A DNA stretch of 64,000 nt from Athripsodes cinereus (Eukaryota; Arthropoda; Insecta; Trichoptera; Leptoceridae): the NCBI GenBank assembly GCA_947579605.1, contig OX388307.1, positions 29,923,237-29,987,236 of the forward strand, in the 5' to 3' direction. Position numbers and translations under genes: made by a program. This document shows, one piece after another, positions 1-10,833 of this stretch; within the stretch, counting starts at the first letter, position 1; each line of letters opens with the position of its first letter. The notes beneath the pieces were generated by a model, which saw nothing but the letters and a program-made list of their open reading frames with translations, had not been told where the DNA came from and did not search any database.

Positions 1-84
1 CCACCCAACTGAATCTTTATTTTTTTATTAAAAAAAAGACAGGAGTACCTACATGTATGTTTATTTATTCAGAAAGTTGCTCAA

Positions 85-121
85 ACTGATTGCTCCGCTT
101 GTAGGAGATGTTGTGATGGTG
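85..121 (+). repeat. RepA 3'-end fragment
   Basis: Short piece of the RepA dispersed repeat ending in the family's characteristic gtgatggt(a) terminus (family described at 29744-29998). It abuts the left inverted repeat of the T1 transposon, so T1 may have inserted at its end. Confidence 0.4.
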
Positions 122-327
122 TATATGTCGCAGTCGTTTTGAAGAATCCGTCCGTTTACAAACGGCGTCGTCGTTTTACAAACGGCAGGCGTATTATAAA
201 ATGACGAACGTGCATTCCGGCATATTACAAAACGACTAGTCAAATTGTAATATTTTGGTTCTTTCTCGCCGTATCATGGTGTTGTGTATCAAAACATTTA
301 TATATGGGGTTGCGTGGGAGATCGTAA

Positions 328-976
328 AATAATGGTTCTATTTTATAATATAATACAGTATATCATCTATTTTTCTACGTGCCGTAAAACTTACAGGTAT
401 TATGAGTATCACTTAATGCCGCACCGATAGTAGGTATTTTAAAATAATATAATAAGTAATATATAATTTACCTATTTATTTTTGGGTTATTTAGAAGAGA
501 AGAAGAAATTTGCCTTCTTTATATTTATTGTATTTAAGAATGCATTTCTCTTTAAAATGATTTGTATTGTAATGAATGCACAGAAATAATGGATAAATAA
601 ATAATTCATAAAGCTTTGTGTTCGCAAGTCTTAAGGTACACAGATAGTAATTGGGTACATAATATTTTTATATGAATTGTTAAAAACAATAAATCTTTTT
701 GCAATTGCAACAAAAAGGATACTAACAAAATTATGCCATATTTAGGAGCAAAAAATTAAAGTCGTCTTGTAATAGTTTAGACAACCCTTAAATGTATATT
801 GATGAAAATTTATATATTACCAAATATTTCGGTATAAATAATTATTTGTATCCAATAATAGTGGTATATTTTTGTAAGGTGGTAATAAGCTAGAGAGTTA
901 ATTTATGAATTTAATTAAAAATAAAAATGAATCAACCCTTTTGACAATGATTTTTTAAATTAATACAACAATATTC
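328..976. other. AT-rich interior of T1, no gene seen
   Basis: No open frame of note, no splice-bounded exon-like island and no recognised repeat; simply the left interior of the T1 element. Confidence 0.5.
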
Positions 977-1071
977 CGTAGAGCATCCAGCAATGAATAA
1001 GTCTCCCACTCTTTTCAGTAAATTTTCAGTGTCCTGTAAAAGGCAGTTGTACAGATCATTTTTTTTTTAAA

Positions 1072-1299
1072 TAGGCAAACATACATAATAGAAAATTCAC
1101 ACAGATCGAGCTAGTCCCAAACTAATATTAATCTTATATTATGGGTACTAACGCGACGATACACACATATACAATGCACTACACAAATATACATGTAACA
1201 CCCAGATCCAGGACCATTTGAAAAAGGTCATTCTTCACTTTGCCCTGGCTGGGAATCGAACCCGGGACCTCGTGACTCAAAGGCAAGAGCGTCCTTACC
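1072..1299 (-). mobile_element. SINE S1 copy, tRNA-derived, 5'-truncated
   Basis: Reverse-strand copy of the S1 SINE (best copy at 21007-21281). The pol III B box reads gggttcgattccc on the minus strand; the 5' head around the A box is missing. It interrupts RepA between the ggcag and tttacatc parts of its consensus. Not a functional tRNA gene. Confidence 0.75.
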
Positions 1300-1340
1300 T
1301 TATTTTACATCTTAAATTCAGCGATGAGGTTTACCACCCA

Positions 1341-1580
1341 TATTTTGTTTATTTATTCTTTACTCTGCATTGATTACAAGCAATTTTACATAAAAATATA
1401 ACAATAAAAAAATTTACTGCACGAAAATAGTATACAAGGAGAAAATAAATAATTTAAACTAGACAAATAAATTTTGTGCAATGGGCAAGTTTATCGCAGA
1501 AGCGCGATATCTTCCAACTAACTCATAAAACCCAAATATTATTATTTGAAACACAATATACAATCAAAATGCAGAGAACA
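1341..1580 (-). mobile_element. LINE 3'-end fragment inside RepA
   Basis: On the minus strand this ends in a tataaataaa-type tail and contains a tatcgc..gcgatatcttcc stretch typical of 3' UTRs of insect CR1/Jockey-group LINEs (family resemblance from memory, not searched). It replaces nothing in RepA but separates two consecutive parts of its consensus, so it is an insertion. Confidence 0.5.
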
Positions 1581-2159
1581 GCACATCCTGAATTACTTAA
1601 TTTTTTGGTGGCACAGAAAAGACGTCTTGCACGTTTATTACATGCGGGTGGTCTGCTGGCTTCCCTACTAGGGAGATATGTCTTGATGGTATAATAGCAG
1701 TAGGTACAATAATAAATTATCTGATGACTTTTAATTTAGCAGAAATATTACTAATGAATTGACATGATATTTCACATTTTTTTCTGATTAACCAGCATTT
1801 ACACTTGAACTTATTTTATTTATTATAATAGGTATCTCATATAACTTTCATATCTACATATGTTTTTCGTTCGGCAGGGTGTGGTTACTAAAGGGACTAT
1901 CTCCCGCGCAATCTTATACACGAATGCGTGTAAGTTTTAGTTTTGATGCGCAACGCCATGAGACGGTGAGAAATGGAACTAAAATTCTTCAATTTGACTA
2001 GTCAGATTGTAAAACGCCTAGACGTATTGTAATTTGCCTGAATATTTTACTTTCGTCATTTTGTAATATGCCTGCCGTTTGCAAAAAGACGACGCCGTTT
2101 GTAAACGGACGGATTCTTCAAAACGACTGCGACATATATAAATAAATAAAACATATATT

Positions 2160-2595
2160 ATGTATATTACACAAAAATCTCCTGAAGTGATTTTAATGAC
2201 TGAACGATATTGTTTTTATCACACGAAATTAAAACGGGAAAATTACACGAAAAAAAATCATCAGTAAAAAAAGGAGTATATATTGTTTTTGAATCATGAT
2301 TGTCATACATAATGTTAATATTCGTATACAAAGGAAAACAAAGCTGAGTGGACAAAAGCGTATTGTACAATGTACAAACTAAAACACTTTATAGATGAAG
2401 GTGCGTCCTCTAGGGAATATGATACGTAATGAGATTAGTATCAAATACAAATTTAAACTTTAATTCTCGGAAGTCCGGGAACCATGTGGCGTTAAACTAT
2501 AAATGATGGATGAAGGAGCAATGTACATATTGTAAGCTGCAATTAATTGTATCAGTTATTTTAGAAGGATTAACTATGTAACAGTTACGAGACAC
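2160..2595. other. Unassigned AT-rich stretch
   Basis: Nothing recognised. A 12-bp word, tgcaattaattg, at 2538-2549 recurs at 2763-2774 just beyond the foldback element. Confidence 0.4.
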
Positions 2596-2761
2596 TTTGA
2601 ATGTTTTTTAAGTATTCTACAATGCACATTCGTTACTTGATTATTTAAATCACGCAAAAGTATTATATCGCTCGTCAATGGTATAGGTTTACCGAAATCG
2701 ATCGCGATTTAAATAATCAAGTAACGGATGTGCATTGTAGAATATTTAAAAAACATTCAAA
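2596..2761. mobile_element. Foldback/MITE-like inverted repeat, 166 bp
   Basis: Arms 2596-2651 and 2706-2761 (56 bp each) are reverse complements with about two mismatches; the 54-bp spacer has no coding potential. The arms read tttgaatg..ttatttaaatc and gatttaaataa..cattcaaa. Such a structure is typical of a short non-autonomous DNA transposon. No simple duplication abuts the arms; the tgcaattaattg direct repeat lies 46 bp before the left arm and 1 bp after the right arm. Confidence 0.65.
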
Positions 2762-3101
2762 ATGCAATTAATTGAATACGTAGACCGATTGGACGACAAA
2801 AACATGGTGTTTATTTGAAACAATGGGTGTTAAAAAGCGCTGAAGTAATAGAACCACTTTGCTTAACAAAAGAGATCAAACTTTTGAGGACAGTAGCGAA
2901 TAAAATATATTGTTTAAATACATGGTAGCAAAATTTACTCGTCTTTACTTTTAAATTATTCTCTATTTAAAAACTTGACTGACTCCAAAAACTTATCGAA
3001 GTTGTATGTACCTATTGAGTTTTAGATTTGAATCCAGTATTAAGGATTGTCATCAAAAAATTTACGAGTTTGTTTTTGTGAAGTAATGTATTCAGTATGC
3101 A

Positions 3102-3179
3102 ACTAGATATTTTGAGAGTGTGGAGGTGTTCAAGACGAGGTTAAAAACCCTATTGTTCGGGAGGTGTTATGATTCTTGA
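3102..3179 (+). pseudogene. LINE reverse transcriptase C-terminal tail fragment
   Basis: The frame reads TRYFESVEVFKTRLKTLLFG.. followed by a stop at 3177-3179. The FKTRLKTLLF pattern is the usual extreme C-terminus of CR1/Jockey-type non-LTR reverse transcriptases (SFK.RLK..LF). A short ATT microsatellite follows at 3236-3255. Only this tail remains; the catalytic domain is absent. Confidence 0.55.
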
Positions 3180-3259
3180 ATGGGCCCTTGCGGTGGTTTT
3201 TCCACAAAACGGCGCATCATAAATAAGCTGTCTAGTTATTATTATTATTATTAGGAGGT

Positions 3260-3849
3260 CCAGACGTAGGCTTAAACTCAAGAGGCTGAAAGAGGTTACA
3301 TGAAATATGAGGGACTGCAAAGTCATGCAGATTTGATAATTAAGAATCAAGTGGAGAAAAAATAACCCTCAACTATGTGGGGTTAATAATTAGTGCCTAC
3401 TCAGGAAAAAGAAACGATTCAAATGTCGACAACGTTGCTGGGAGGATTGAGTACCTGTCAATCGTGTATCAGATAAAAATTTCATTGTAAGTAAGGCCCG
3501 ACGACTATGTAGCTACTGTGTATTTTATTATTCATGGTCCTTGCCGCTAATGTGGGAGGGGTGTAAGGGTTAAGTCACATAAGGAATTACATTATGTGGG
3601 TCTTAAGCAACCTCTACAGAATACTAAGAAGATAGACATTCGTAAGATCTTATTTTTTTGTTCCTCCTAGCAAATAGTTGCTAAAACTATAGGTACGCTT
3701 GTATTATTTTGCTATATTTCTCAGAAATATTTTATTTGAGGACTATTCTTATGCAGGATTTATGTAAATAGTCGTTTCTATAAATATTTCATCAAAGCGT
3801 CTTAATATAACCAAAGACTGAAGATATTGACATGTTCGCCGGTAGCTCG
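3260..3849. other. Unassigned, possibly degenerate LINE sequence
   Basis: No open frame or confident repeat match; likely 3' UTR or decayed LINE material, given the RT tail before it and the LINE 3' UTR after it. Confidence 0.3.
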
Positions 3850-4345
3850 CGCGGTTTCAGGAGGTCTAATTTATAGGTGCTGTGCAGCGATTTGTTATTA
3901 TCATGGTAATTATAATGGTTGACTTTTGGGTCTCTCTGCATCTCAATGTTTTTTTTCCTTTACTCCCTTATGTTTGTGACACTAATTCATGTTTTTTTCT
4001 GCGTGTTGGACAGGTAGGAAGTTAGGTTGATGTAGTGAATGACAGTTAATCTGGATTGTTTATAAAAATATATAATTGACTAATTATTCCTATTGTAAGA
4101 ACAAATAACTGTTATTCTTCTTATACTTTTTTTTTATTGTCTAATGTGGTAGTTTTTTTTTATCATACTACTGTTCTTTTATTTAAATCTGACAACCTTA
4201 TGGGCTTCAAACTTAATATTAATTTTTAATTTGAGTGCACTTATAAATAGGGCGATATAATATTGATACCATTTTTTGTTTTTTATGCATATATATTGTC
4301 TGTAGTGTGCCGTTGATGTGAAATAAATAAAAATAAATAAATAAA
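3850..4345 (+). mobile_element. LINE 3' UTR with (AAAT)n tail
   Basis: T-rich non-coding stretch ending in gatgtgaaataaataaaaa plus further aaat units at 4318-4345. The architecture matches the 3' ends of CR1/Jockey-group elements and parallels those at 7014-7841 and 43100-43898. The 5' limit is a guess. Confidence 0.45.
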
Positions 4346-4360
4346 AGATAAAATTAACAG

Positions 4361-4477
4361 AGGATGAAATGGTTTGATGACCTCAAAAGGATCTTTGGTG
4401 CTAAGTAATGGTTGCAGGAAACTCACGACAGAGATGCCTGGATTAATATAGGGAGGCTTATGTTTAATAGTATTTAA
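4361..4477 (+). pseudogene. LINE RT C-terminal fragment L9
   Basis: Reads RMKWFDDLKRIFGAK, one in-frame stop, then WLQETHDRDAWINIGRLM and a stop. The RW.DDL...W...A.DR..W spacing is the conserved C-terminal signature of many insect LINE ORF2 proteins. Broken by the internal stop; immediately follows another LINE's tail. Confidence 0.55.
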
Positions 4478-4479
4478 GA

Positions 4480-5009
4480 ATAGCTGTATAGATAAGTTAG
4501 TTAAATGATCTTGATTTAAAAAATTTCAAGTATTGTTATTTTTGTTTTAATTTATGCGATACTTCTGCGTTAAATTATATACTTGTTTTTTTTAAGGTTT
4601 TCATTGAAATCTTACACTCTTTAACCTCTTCGTAATAGAATCTGTTCTTTAATGTAATTTATTTAAACGATAGCCACTTTAGTACTCAGTTTTCGAAATA
4701 GTTCATAAATAATAATTATTTTTGAATGTTATTCTACACCTTTTGAAATTCGAATACTGTTCATTATTGTATTTTGAAATTAATAAACGAGTTACAAATT
4801 GAGAACACTTATCATCGATCATCTATATTAAATACCTGGCGTTTATTGAGTAACTTGAGTACCTATATCAACTTAGAAAATACTCACAATACATAAAACT
4901 AAATTGAGTAATTGCCTACTTAAATCAATATCAATTTCGTAAAAAAGTATCATGAAAAATAATCTTTGTAACTGTACTACCTTCATAATCCTGAAATATA
5001 TTAACAAGC
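4480..5009. other. Unassigned AT-rich stretch
   Basis: No gene, repeat or structure recognised. Confidence 0.4.
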
Positions 5010-5165
5010 TATCTTCTTTGCGCCAACAAAAATTAAAATATTAAGGATGGGTGGTAAATATTGTTGTTAAATTCCAAAAAAGTTAAATGTCTAATGTTTT
5101 ATTAATAGTCATCGTTCATAGGATTCGCGAAAACTTACGAAAAGTGTTGGAAATCTATCTGTCGC
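5010..5165 (-). repeat. RepA degenerate copy
   Basis: Reverse-oriented relic: cttctttgcgcc, ggatgggtggtaaa and cgcgaaaacttacgaaaagtg follow the RepA order with gaps between. Confidence 0.4.
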
Positions 5166-5368
5166 CATCTTCAGGAGTGTCAAGTCTTCACACTCCTGAA
5201 ATTTTAGAATTTTTTTTACTTGATGAGTTATGGAACAGTCATTATTATTTTTCCTGGAAATTTCACAGCGCAAATAAATGAAATTATACAAAAAATCTCA
5301 ATATGAGCAGATATCATGATGCATGGAGAAAATGTGAGAAACCTATTTAAATCGTACTCAAATTTTTA

Positions 5369-5451
5369 CTACTACTACTACACCATCACGGTACATTCCA
5401 CAAGAAGAATAGCCAGCAGAGCATTTGCATGTTATAAACGAGCATGAGGCG
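5369..5451 (-). repeat. RepA copy, interrupted by LINE L8
   Basis: Begins with the (act)n tail complement, then caccatcacggtacattcc and tagccagcag. The sequence after the L8 insertion (about 5701-5716, gaaacatacaag) continues the RepA consensus, so L8 inserted here; the degenerate words taaacgagcatgag and gaaacatacaag may be its target duplication. Confidence 0.55.
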
Positions 5452-5700
5452 AGCTAGAGCTGACAGGGAGCTGTTGTCAACTATCAAGGTTCGGAAGGTG
5501 GGGAGAAATACCACCTTCTCCAGTTGATATTGAAGGGGAAAATTGAGGGACGCCGAGGACCCGGTTGGAGACAGATGTCTTGGCTGTGAAACATAAGGGA
5601 GTGGACCGGCATCCGACGTGTGGAGGAGCTGTTCCGAGCGGCGCAGGACAGAGGTGATCGCCAACGTTAGGGGGGACCCGACAGGGCACTTAAAGAAGAA
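5452..5700 (+). pseudogene. LINE RT C-terminal fragment L8, frameshifted
   Basis: Conceptual pieces in different frames: RELLSTIKVRK..., then KIEGRRGPGWRQMSWL, a stop, NIREWTGIRRVEELFRAAQDR. G(K)xxGRRGPGR..SWL.N.R.W is a well-known LINE ORF2 C-terminal motif. Frameshifts and a stop show it is dead. Ends in an aagaagaagatg tail. Open frames on the opposite strand here are shadows. Confidence 0.65.
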
Positions 5701-5822
5701 GATGAAACATACAAGCCACAAACTTTTGTGGTGATGACAGTAAAGGTTACAAACATTCCATGTTTAAAAATCTGTCTTTCATAACACAATGTTCTAATTA
5801 TAACAACATAAGAGCTTTCGAA

Positions 5823-5882
5823 ATGTGGTGGGAACTGATGACTCAATTGGCAGAAAGACGCACTCAACGGAGGAGGCTGTAA
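5823..5882 (+). pseudogene. LINE L1 C-terminal relic
   Basis: Frame MWWELMTQLAERRTQRRRL then stop, matching the SWEEVTQLAQRRSEWRRL segment of the L1 copy at 44903-45310. Confidence 0.5.
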
Positions 5883-5899
5883 CGGATGAAAAAAAGGTT

Positions 5900-6489
5900 G
5901 AGAATATTTATCATAATTTTTTAATGTAGGTAATTTAAACGTTGACTTGGTAATCATCTCAGATTGTTTGTGAGAAAGTCCTTTTATTCTAGAAAGAGTT
6001 AAACTATTTTTTTTCTGAATATTTGGAACTAGGAAAAACGCCTATTTTCTCCTTATTGATGGCTCTTAATCTGATATCCCTCTTTCATAAACTAAAACAC
6101 AGCACATTATTTATTGTCTCGTATTTTTCAACGTAATAAGCGTAAAACAATAATCTGTTATAATCTTCAAACTAACATAATATTATGATTACTAAAATAT
6201 TTATTTACATCAGATTCGCTTGTTCTAAGGAAACAATAATTATTTTTGAATTTATACACTATATACATTAAATTATGATGAAACTCGATAAATCAAAACA
6301 AACAACTTGTGTTATGAATAACACAAATAATATTTTAGTTCATTTATAATAAATTTGTTGAAATTTATTTATTAAGTACTTAAATAATAAAATTACAAGC
6401 TCTCTTTCTAGTGTCAGTAAAGAAAAAAACACGCTTTAGAATGGGAAACATACCTCATGGCTGATTTCAAAATAATAAATATATTTTTC
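5900..6489. other. Unassigned AT-rich stretch
   Basis: No gene or repeat recognised. Confidence 0.4.
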
Positions 6490-7841
6490 ATGATGATTTA
6501 ATTAATCCATCAAACTTTTGTACACGTTACTGGTGCGTAGTCAGTTGGAGTACAACACACCCATATGGTCGCCTGCTTACGCTGTACATGTAAATAACAT
6601 AGATCGTGTCCAGCGCAAATTTTTGCGATTTATAAATTTTAAATTGGGTATACCTAGAGACGAAATTAATTACGAATATTTACAAACATATCTTCATATA
6701 GAAAATTTGTCAGATAGGAGAATCATGAACGATCTTATTTTATTGTATAAAATCATAAACAGTTGTATTGACAGCCCTGAATTAACACAGTTGATAAGGT
6801 ATAGGGTGCCTGGGCGATGTACTCGGGGCCGGGAACTGTTTTATTGTGACAATCACACAACTAACTATATATGTAAGTAATACAGTGGTTCCCCGATTGC
6901 ATCGCTTGGAAAACCAGTTCTTGAAATCGGTTGACATTTTTAACGTCAGTCTTCCAAACTTTAAAGAACAACTTAGAGTCATGTTTTCTCCCTGTTGCCC
7001 TCAGGAGATATAGGATATAAATGAATAAGCCACAATGTTTTTTGCTTTATTGTCTTCTTTTTTATTTGATTTTTGTTTCTGGTTTTTATTGTTGAGTTTT
7101 TAAGTATGTAAGTTGAAGCACCTGTTATTTCTATTGAAACTGTTTTATTGTTTGTGGCTTGTGAGTTTCTGATTGCTGAAGCACCTGTTATTTCTATTGA
7201 AACTGTTTTATTGTTTATTGCTTGTGAGTTTCTGATTGAGGTGTGTGAGTGTGTATGTGTGTTAATTATTATTGATGCTACCTTCAATGTCATTCACTAT
7301 ACAAGATGTGCCTTCATTATAAATGTTTTAACGTATTATATTTATTATTTTAAATGTGTATTGTTTTGTTTGATTTATATTTTATTTTATTGACAATTGT
7401 TTTTTTTTTCTCTTTGTACAATTTTAATTGAATGTTACAATTTTAATAGTTGCAGATTGGTTTTTTATTCTCCATAATTTGATTTGTCTCTATAATTTGA
7501 ATGTTGAGACGTATAAAAAAAGAAATATTAGAATAATAACAAAGTTTATATGTTTGCTTTGTAATTTGTGACAGGTAAATTAATAATTGCTGTATTGTGT
7601 GATTGTTCGTATGGATGCCTACTAACTTGAATTGTCTATAAATAGTGCCTATCCATTTATTTATACATGGTTGTTTTTATTGATTATATTTGGTTGCATT
7701 TTTGTTGTTGTTATTATTTTAGTTATATATATTTGAATTACTTAACACCAATTTGTGAATTTGTATGTTTATATATGTATATATATTGTAAATGGCTATA
7801 TGAGCCGTAAATTGAATAAATAAATAAATAAATAAATAAAT
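6490..7841 (+). mobile_element. 5'-truncated CR1/Jockey-group LINE: RT C-terminus plus 3' UTR
   Basis: The frame from about 6518 to 6880 reads LLVRSQLEYNTPIWSPAYAV then HVNNIDRVQRKFLRFI, the thumb/C-terminal region (LEY...WSP....I..IERVQ..FLR) of non-LTR reverse transcriptases. A frameshift near 6880 moves the rest (VPRLHRLENQ, VSLPNFKEQLRVMFS) to another frame that stops at 7011-7013. A ~800-bp 3' UTR follows, ending in ttgaataaataaataaataa (7814-7841). The catalytic YADD region and ORF1 are absent, so it is a dead 5'-truncated copy. No target duplication could be established. Confidence 0.75.
7114..7239 (+). repeat. 63-bp tandem duplication in LINE 3' UTR
   Basis: Unit beginning tgaagcacctgttatttct occurs at 7114 and again at 7177 (period 63) with only a few differences, in the 3' UTR of the LINE above. 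It makes the reading frames in this area look repetitive but is not coding. Confidence 0.85.
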
Positions 7842-7849
7842 TTACAATA

Positions 7850-9000
7850 AACTTATTTTATTGGAAAACCATGGCAGGGTAAAAATAAGGGAATTTCAAA
7901 AAGATAAGAGATATTTGTCCTAGTTAAGGAAATAAGTAGATTCGTGTTATTTGAGACAAAAAAGAATGGAAAGGTTTTGAAGACACCTATATCCTGTTTC
8001 ACAGGGATGAATTTCAGCAAAAAGAAAGAAAAGACATTTTGATTTTCGCTTAGCGTAGCTTTTAGCATCCAGAACCAAGTAGTTGCCGGCAAGTGTGAAA
8101 TGGACGTTATAAAAAAGAAATTCTTTTTGTTGATTGTATAGGCATTGACTTTGAAACACTTCATTTTAAATTATCTAATAAAATCTTTTTGACTTAAATG
8201 AAATTAAATTTAAGAATTTTATAAAAAGTCTATCTGAAAGTGAACTATAAATATTTTTTTAAAGAAGTATAAAAGTCAAATATTTTATGGTAGTGACTTT
8301 GAAGATATCCGTTATAATAAAAATAAAAACTTAAGAAAAGATAAACTTTTCATATGAATATCGTTTAATATAAAGAATGCTTACTTATTTTTTTAAAAGC
8401 TCTTAATATCACAAAGATTTTCCGCCTCTGAATATGAAAATAATTTTATTTACATCATACTTTATGGCTTTCTTAAATTTCAGTTAAGTTTAAAAACCAG
8501 AAGCTTCTTTGCCGCATTGAAAGACTGAATGCGAAAAGTCGACTTAGGTTGGCTCTTATTAAGTTTTGTAAAAAAGAAATTTTTATTTTTTAGATATATT
8601 TTAATATAATTTCTGTGTTTTGTTTATATCATGGAACAATGAAAAATCCTTGAGCGTTTTTCTTTTAAGATAGTTCATACTTATTTTTTAAAACCTTATC
8701 TCATTTCTAAATAAATCTAATCTAAATGAAGGTTACACGGTAAAAGTAAAAACAGGCTCATTGACAAATTAATTATCATTTTACAGTAGACCAAAATATA
8801 AAGTTTGAGACATCATTTATTGCATCATTTTGATGTGATTTACAAAGAAATAGGCCAGTTTTTTTTTAATTTTACTTATACCATTCTAAAGAACTCATTG
8901 TGGGGAACAAAACTGCATTTAAATTTCGAAAACGAAAATAAATCAATGAGCTTGTTTTTGCCGTGTAGCCTTCTAATACTTTTGCTGGGAGAAAAAGGAA
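7850..9000. other. Unassigned; a short tail shared with 61.1 kb
   Basis: No gene supported. The segment 8132-8175 (ttgtataggcatt..aaattatc) recurs at 61135-61185, implying an uncharacterised repeat end. Confidence 0.4.
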
Positions 9001-9009
9001 GAAGTTTAC

Positions 9010-9065
9010 TAGCACATGTTGTTATAGGAACGGTGTATTGTAAAAGATGGACGTTCAAGTTTAAT
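9010..9065 (-). pseudogene. LINE L1 relic
   Basis: Minus strand carries cgtcc.tctttacaatacaccgttcctat.acaac-like sequence, the part of L1 encoding FTIHRSYDND. Very short and degenerate. Confidence 0.4.
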
Positions 9066-9069
9066 TAAC

Positions 9070-9711
9070 TCTCATTGAATATTTTCAAAACATGACTCTG
9101 TCAAAACCATCGACTCTCTTGTCTTACATAGTACAGATCTTTCTTGAATATCTTTTTGCGTAAAGTATAATTTGATACGTGCTGATGTTATATAATATCT
9201 ATAGACATTGTTAATAATAACGTTCTTTAATATAAATTTAATGGTTAATTTTATGAAGATTGTTATATTAATTTCCTTTAGTAATTAGCTTCCACTATTT
9301 TGCTATTCAAAATGGATAATAATATAGCGGTCTCTTTTACGACCCATTAATGTTACTTTACTCGCAGCTGAAAATTGAATTCTGGGATAATTTCATTTCC
9401 AAATATAATCTTGTAAATTCATTATTGCTCCTACATACTATTAATTTCACATTACTTCCCACGAGTTGGGTAACAGGTGAACTGGTGTTTTTATAACATA
9501 TGAAAATTATCATGTAGGTATCTGAATTTATTCAATCATTTAGAAGCCATATAAATCATGTGATTTAACTACAGAATGTAAAATTAAAAACGTAACTTAT
9601 TATGCTTTTAACATCAGCACTTTAGTAAAGTTAACAACTTAATTTAAGAGCGATCTGTGAATAGCTGGTGTTCGTAGAATAACACGATTTAGGAATTTAA
9701 TATTTTCAATT
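9070..9711. other. Unassigned AT-rich stretch
   Basis: No gene or repeat recognised. Confidence 0.4.
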
Positions 9712-9845
9712 CAGCGATGAGATGTGCCTTTCATCTTTAATGTCTAAACTTTTTAATGGTACAGAGATTTTTTTTATTATGTACAGTTAGTCTGTTAGAC
9801 AACTTACATGCGAGATATGCCTTGGTGGTACAGAAAAATAGTTAT
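9712..9845 (+). repeat. RepA degenerate copy
   Basis: Starts ttcagcgatgagatgtg.c, continues to ttacatgcgagatatgcc.tggtggta; a decayed sense copy. Confidence 0.4.
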
Positions 9846-9849
9846 AGTA

Positions 9850-10370
9850 GATTATACACGTATTCATTTACAAGTAGGTACAGTTAACCGCATTACTGTA
9901 GAGCGATTCAATACTAACGAAATGAAGTCTTTCTTGAGATTTCTAGATTTTCATTTTATTTAAAATTAATATCTTAATCAATTATTTGAAAAATCAAATA
10001 ACTTTAAATAAAACTCTTGAATGAAACCTTTTATAAAACACAAAAATCTAAAAAGCACTGAACTTAAACTGAAAAACATACAACGCATCAGTTTACAGTT
10101 AACATAATTTTATACGTACTACATACATGTTCTGGTACAACAGGAGCATCATGTTTTTCAGTAAACTGCCATCGTATACTGTAACATTTGTATGTTTTAC
10201 AGTAATTAAATTAATCTTCATGTTTTGAATTCAGATGGGCATTAAGGGATTTATAAAAAATGGACATATATATTATGAACTTTACTTGTAGATTGATGTT
10301 TGTGCATATAGAATTCCTTTAAAGAAGCATTGGTTTTAAATAGCATAATTATGTAAATAATAGCTTCGAT
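9850..10370. other. Unassigned AT-rich stretch
   Basis: No gene or repeat recognised. Confidence 0.4.
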
Positions 10371-10399
10371 ATATTTGGAAAAGAAGATACATTTGGCTG

Positions 10400-10613
10400 T
10401 GTTGGAATTAGGCCAGCATCTATCCTGGGAAATGTGATCGGGATTTATTAAAAACACGTAGAATCGGAGAGAACATAGTTTATTCGTAGTAGTTGAATTG
10501 TCAGAGAGACAGAGAGATTGATGTATGGATTACAATGGCTTATATAGATAAAAGTGACCATAAACAAAATTCTATGGCACCCAATTATTAAGGTGTGCTT
10601 ACATGTTCTAACA
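10400..10613 (+). repeat. Left LTR of TRIM-like element
   Basis: 214 bp, TG...CA termini; contains an extra gagagacagagag stretch absent from the right copy. Confidence 0.75.
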
Positions 10614-10833
10614 TACTCCCACGGTGGCGAGCTTACAGGATTTGGGACAAGCCTCTTCGATAATAAAATGGACTGTATGTTTTACATTAATAGGCTGTTT
10701 TTCTGTCCACCATCGTGAAAGCTCGCAACCCGATTCTGAAGAAGACAAGACACCACACCTCAATTAAATCTATTTTTCATGACAATGTTTTAATTAACTC
10801 AAAAACCAGACAAGAATCCAGCTCGAAGGACCA

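Larger units (their letters stand above)
977..1706 (+). repeat. RepA copy split by two later insertions
   Basis: Sense-oriented RepA in three pieces: 977-1053 (ccg.agagca.cc start, then tgtcctgtaaaaggcag), 1300-1340 (ttcagcgatgaggttt..cca) and 1581-1706 (catcctgaatt, tctgctggcttccc, ending gatggtata plus tag repeats). The gaps are filled by SINE S1 (1072-1299) and a LINE 3' end (1341-1580). Together with T1 this makes a three-layer nest. Confidence 0.6.
122..2138. mobile_element. T1: 2.0-kb DNA transposon with long composite terminal inverted repeats, non-autonomous
   Basis: The first ~205 bases (122-327) match the reverse complement of 1899-2138. The outer ~80 bases, beginning tatatgtcgcagtcg, show only a few mismatches; the inner part (motifs tttctc.ccgt.tcatgg and tgcg.gggagat) is more diverged, and the right arm has extra sequence. 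Within each arm a motif of the type tta/caaa/acggc recurs several times, as in arrays of transposase-binding sites. No transposase reading frame lies between the arms, so the copy is non-autonomous. A TA duplication at the ends is possible but not decisive. Superfamily not recognised. The interior carries a RepA repeat hit by a SINE and a LINE end, so T1 or its RepA is old. Confidence 0.7.

Noticed and set aside
5386..5957. Minus-strand frames of 70-111 codons
   Set aside because: Antisense to the L8 LINE fragment, whose plus-strand protein is recognisable.
6979..7393. Frames of 81-104 codons with internal repetition
   Set aside because: Repetition comes from the 63-bp tandem duplication in a LINE 3' UTR; not coding.
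7853..8164. 103-codon minus-strand frame
   Set aside because: Phe/Ile-rich composition expected from AT-rich DNA, overlapped by another frame, no splice or domain support.
10614..10833. Degenerate gag/pol coding in the TRIM-like interior
   Set aside because: No frame gives a convincing retroelement motif over 220 bp.
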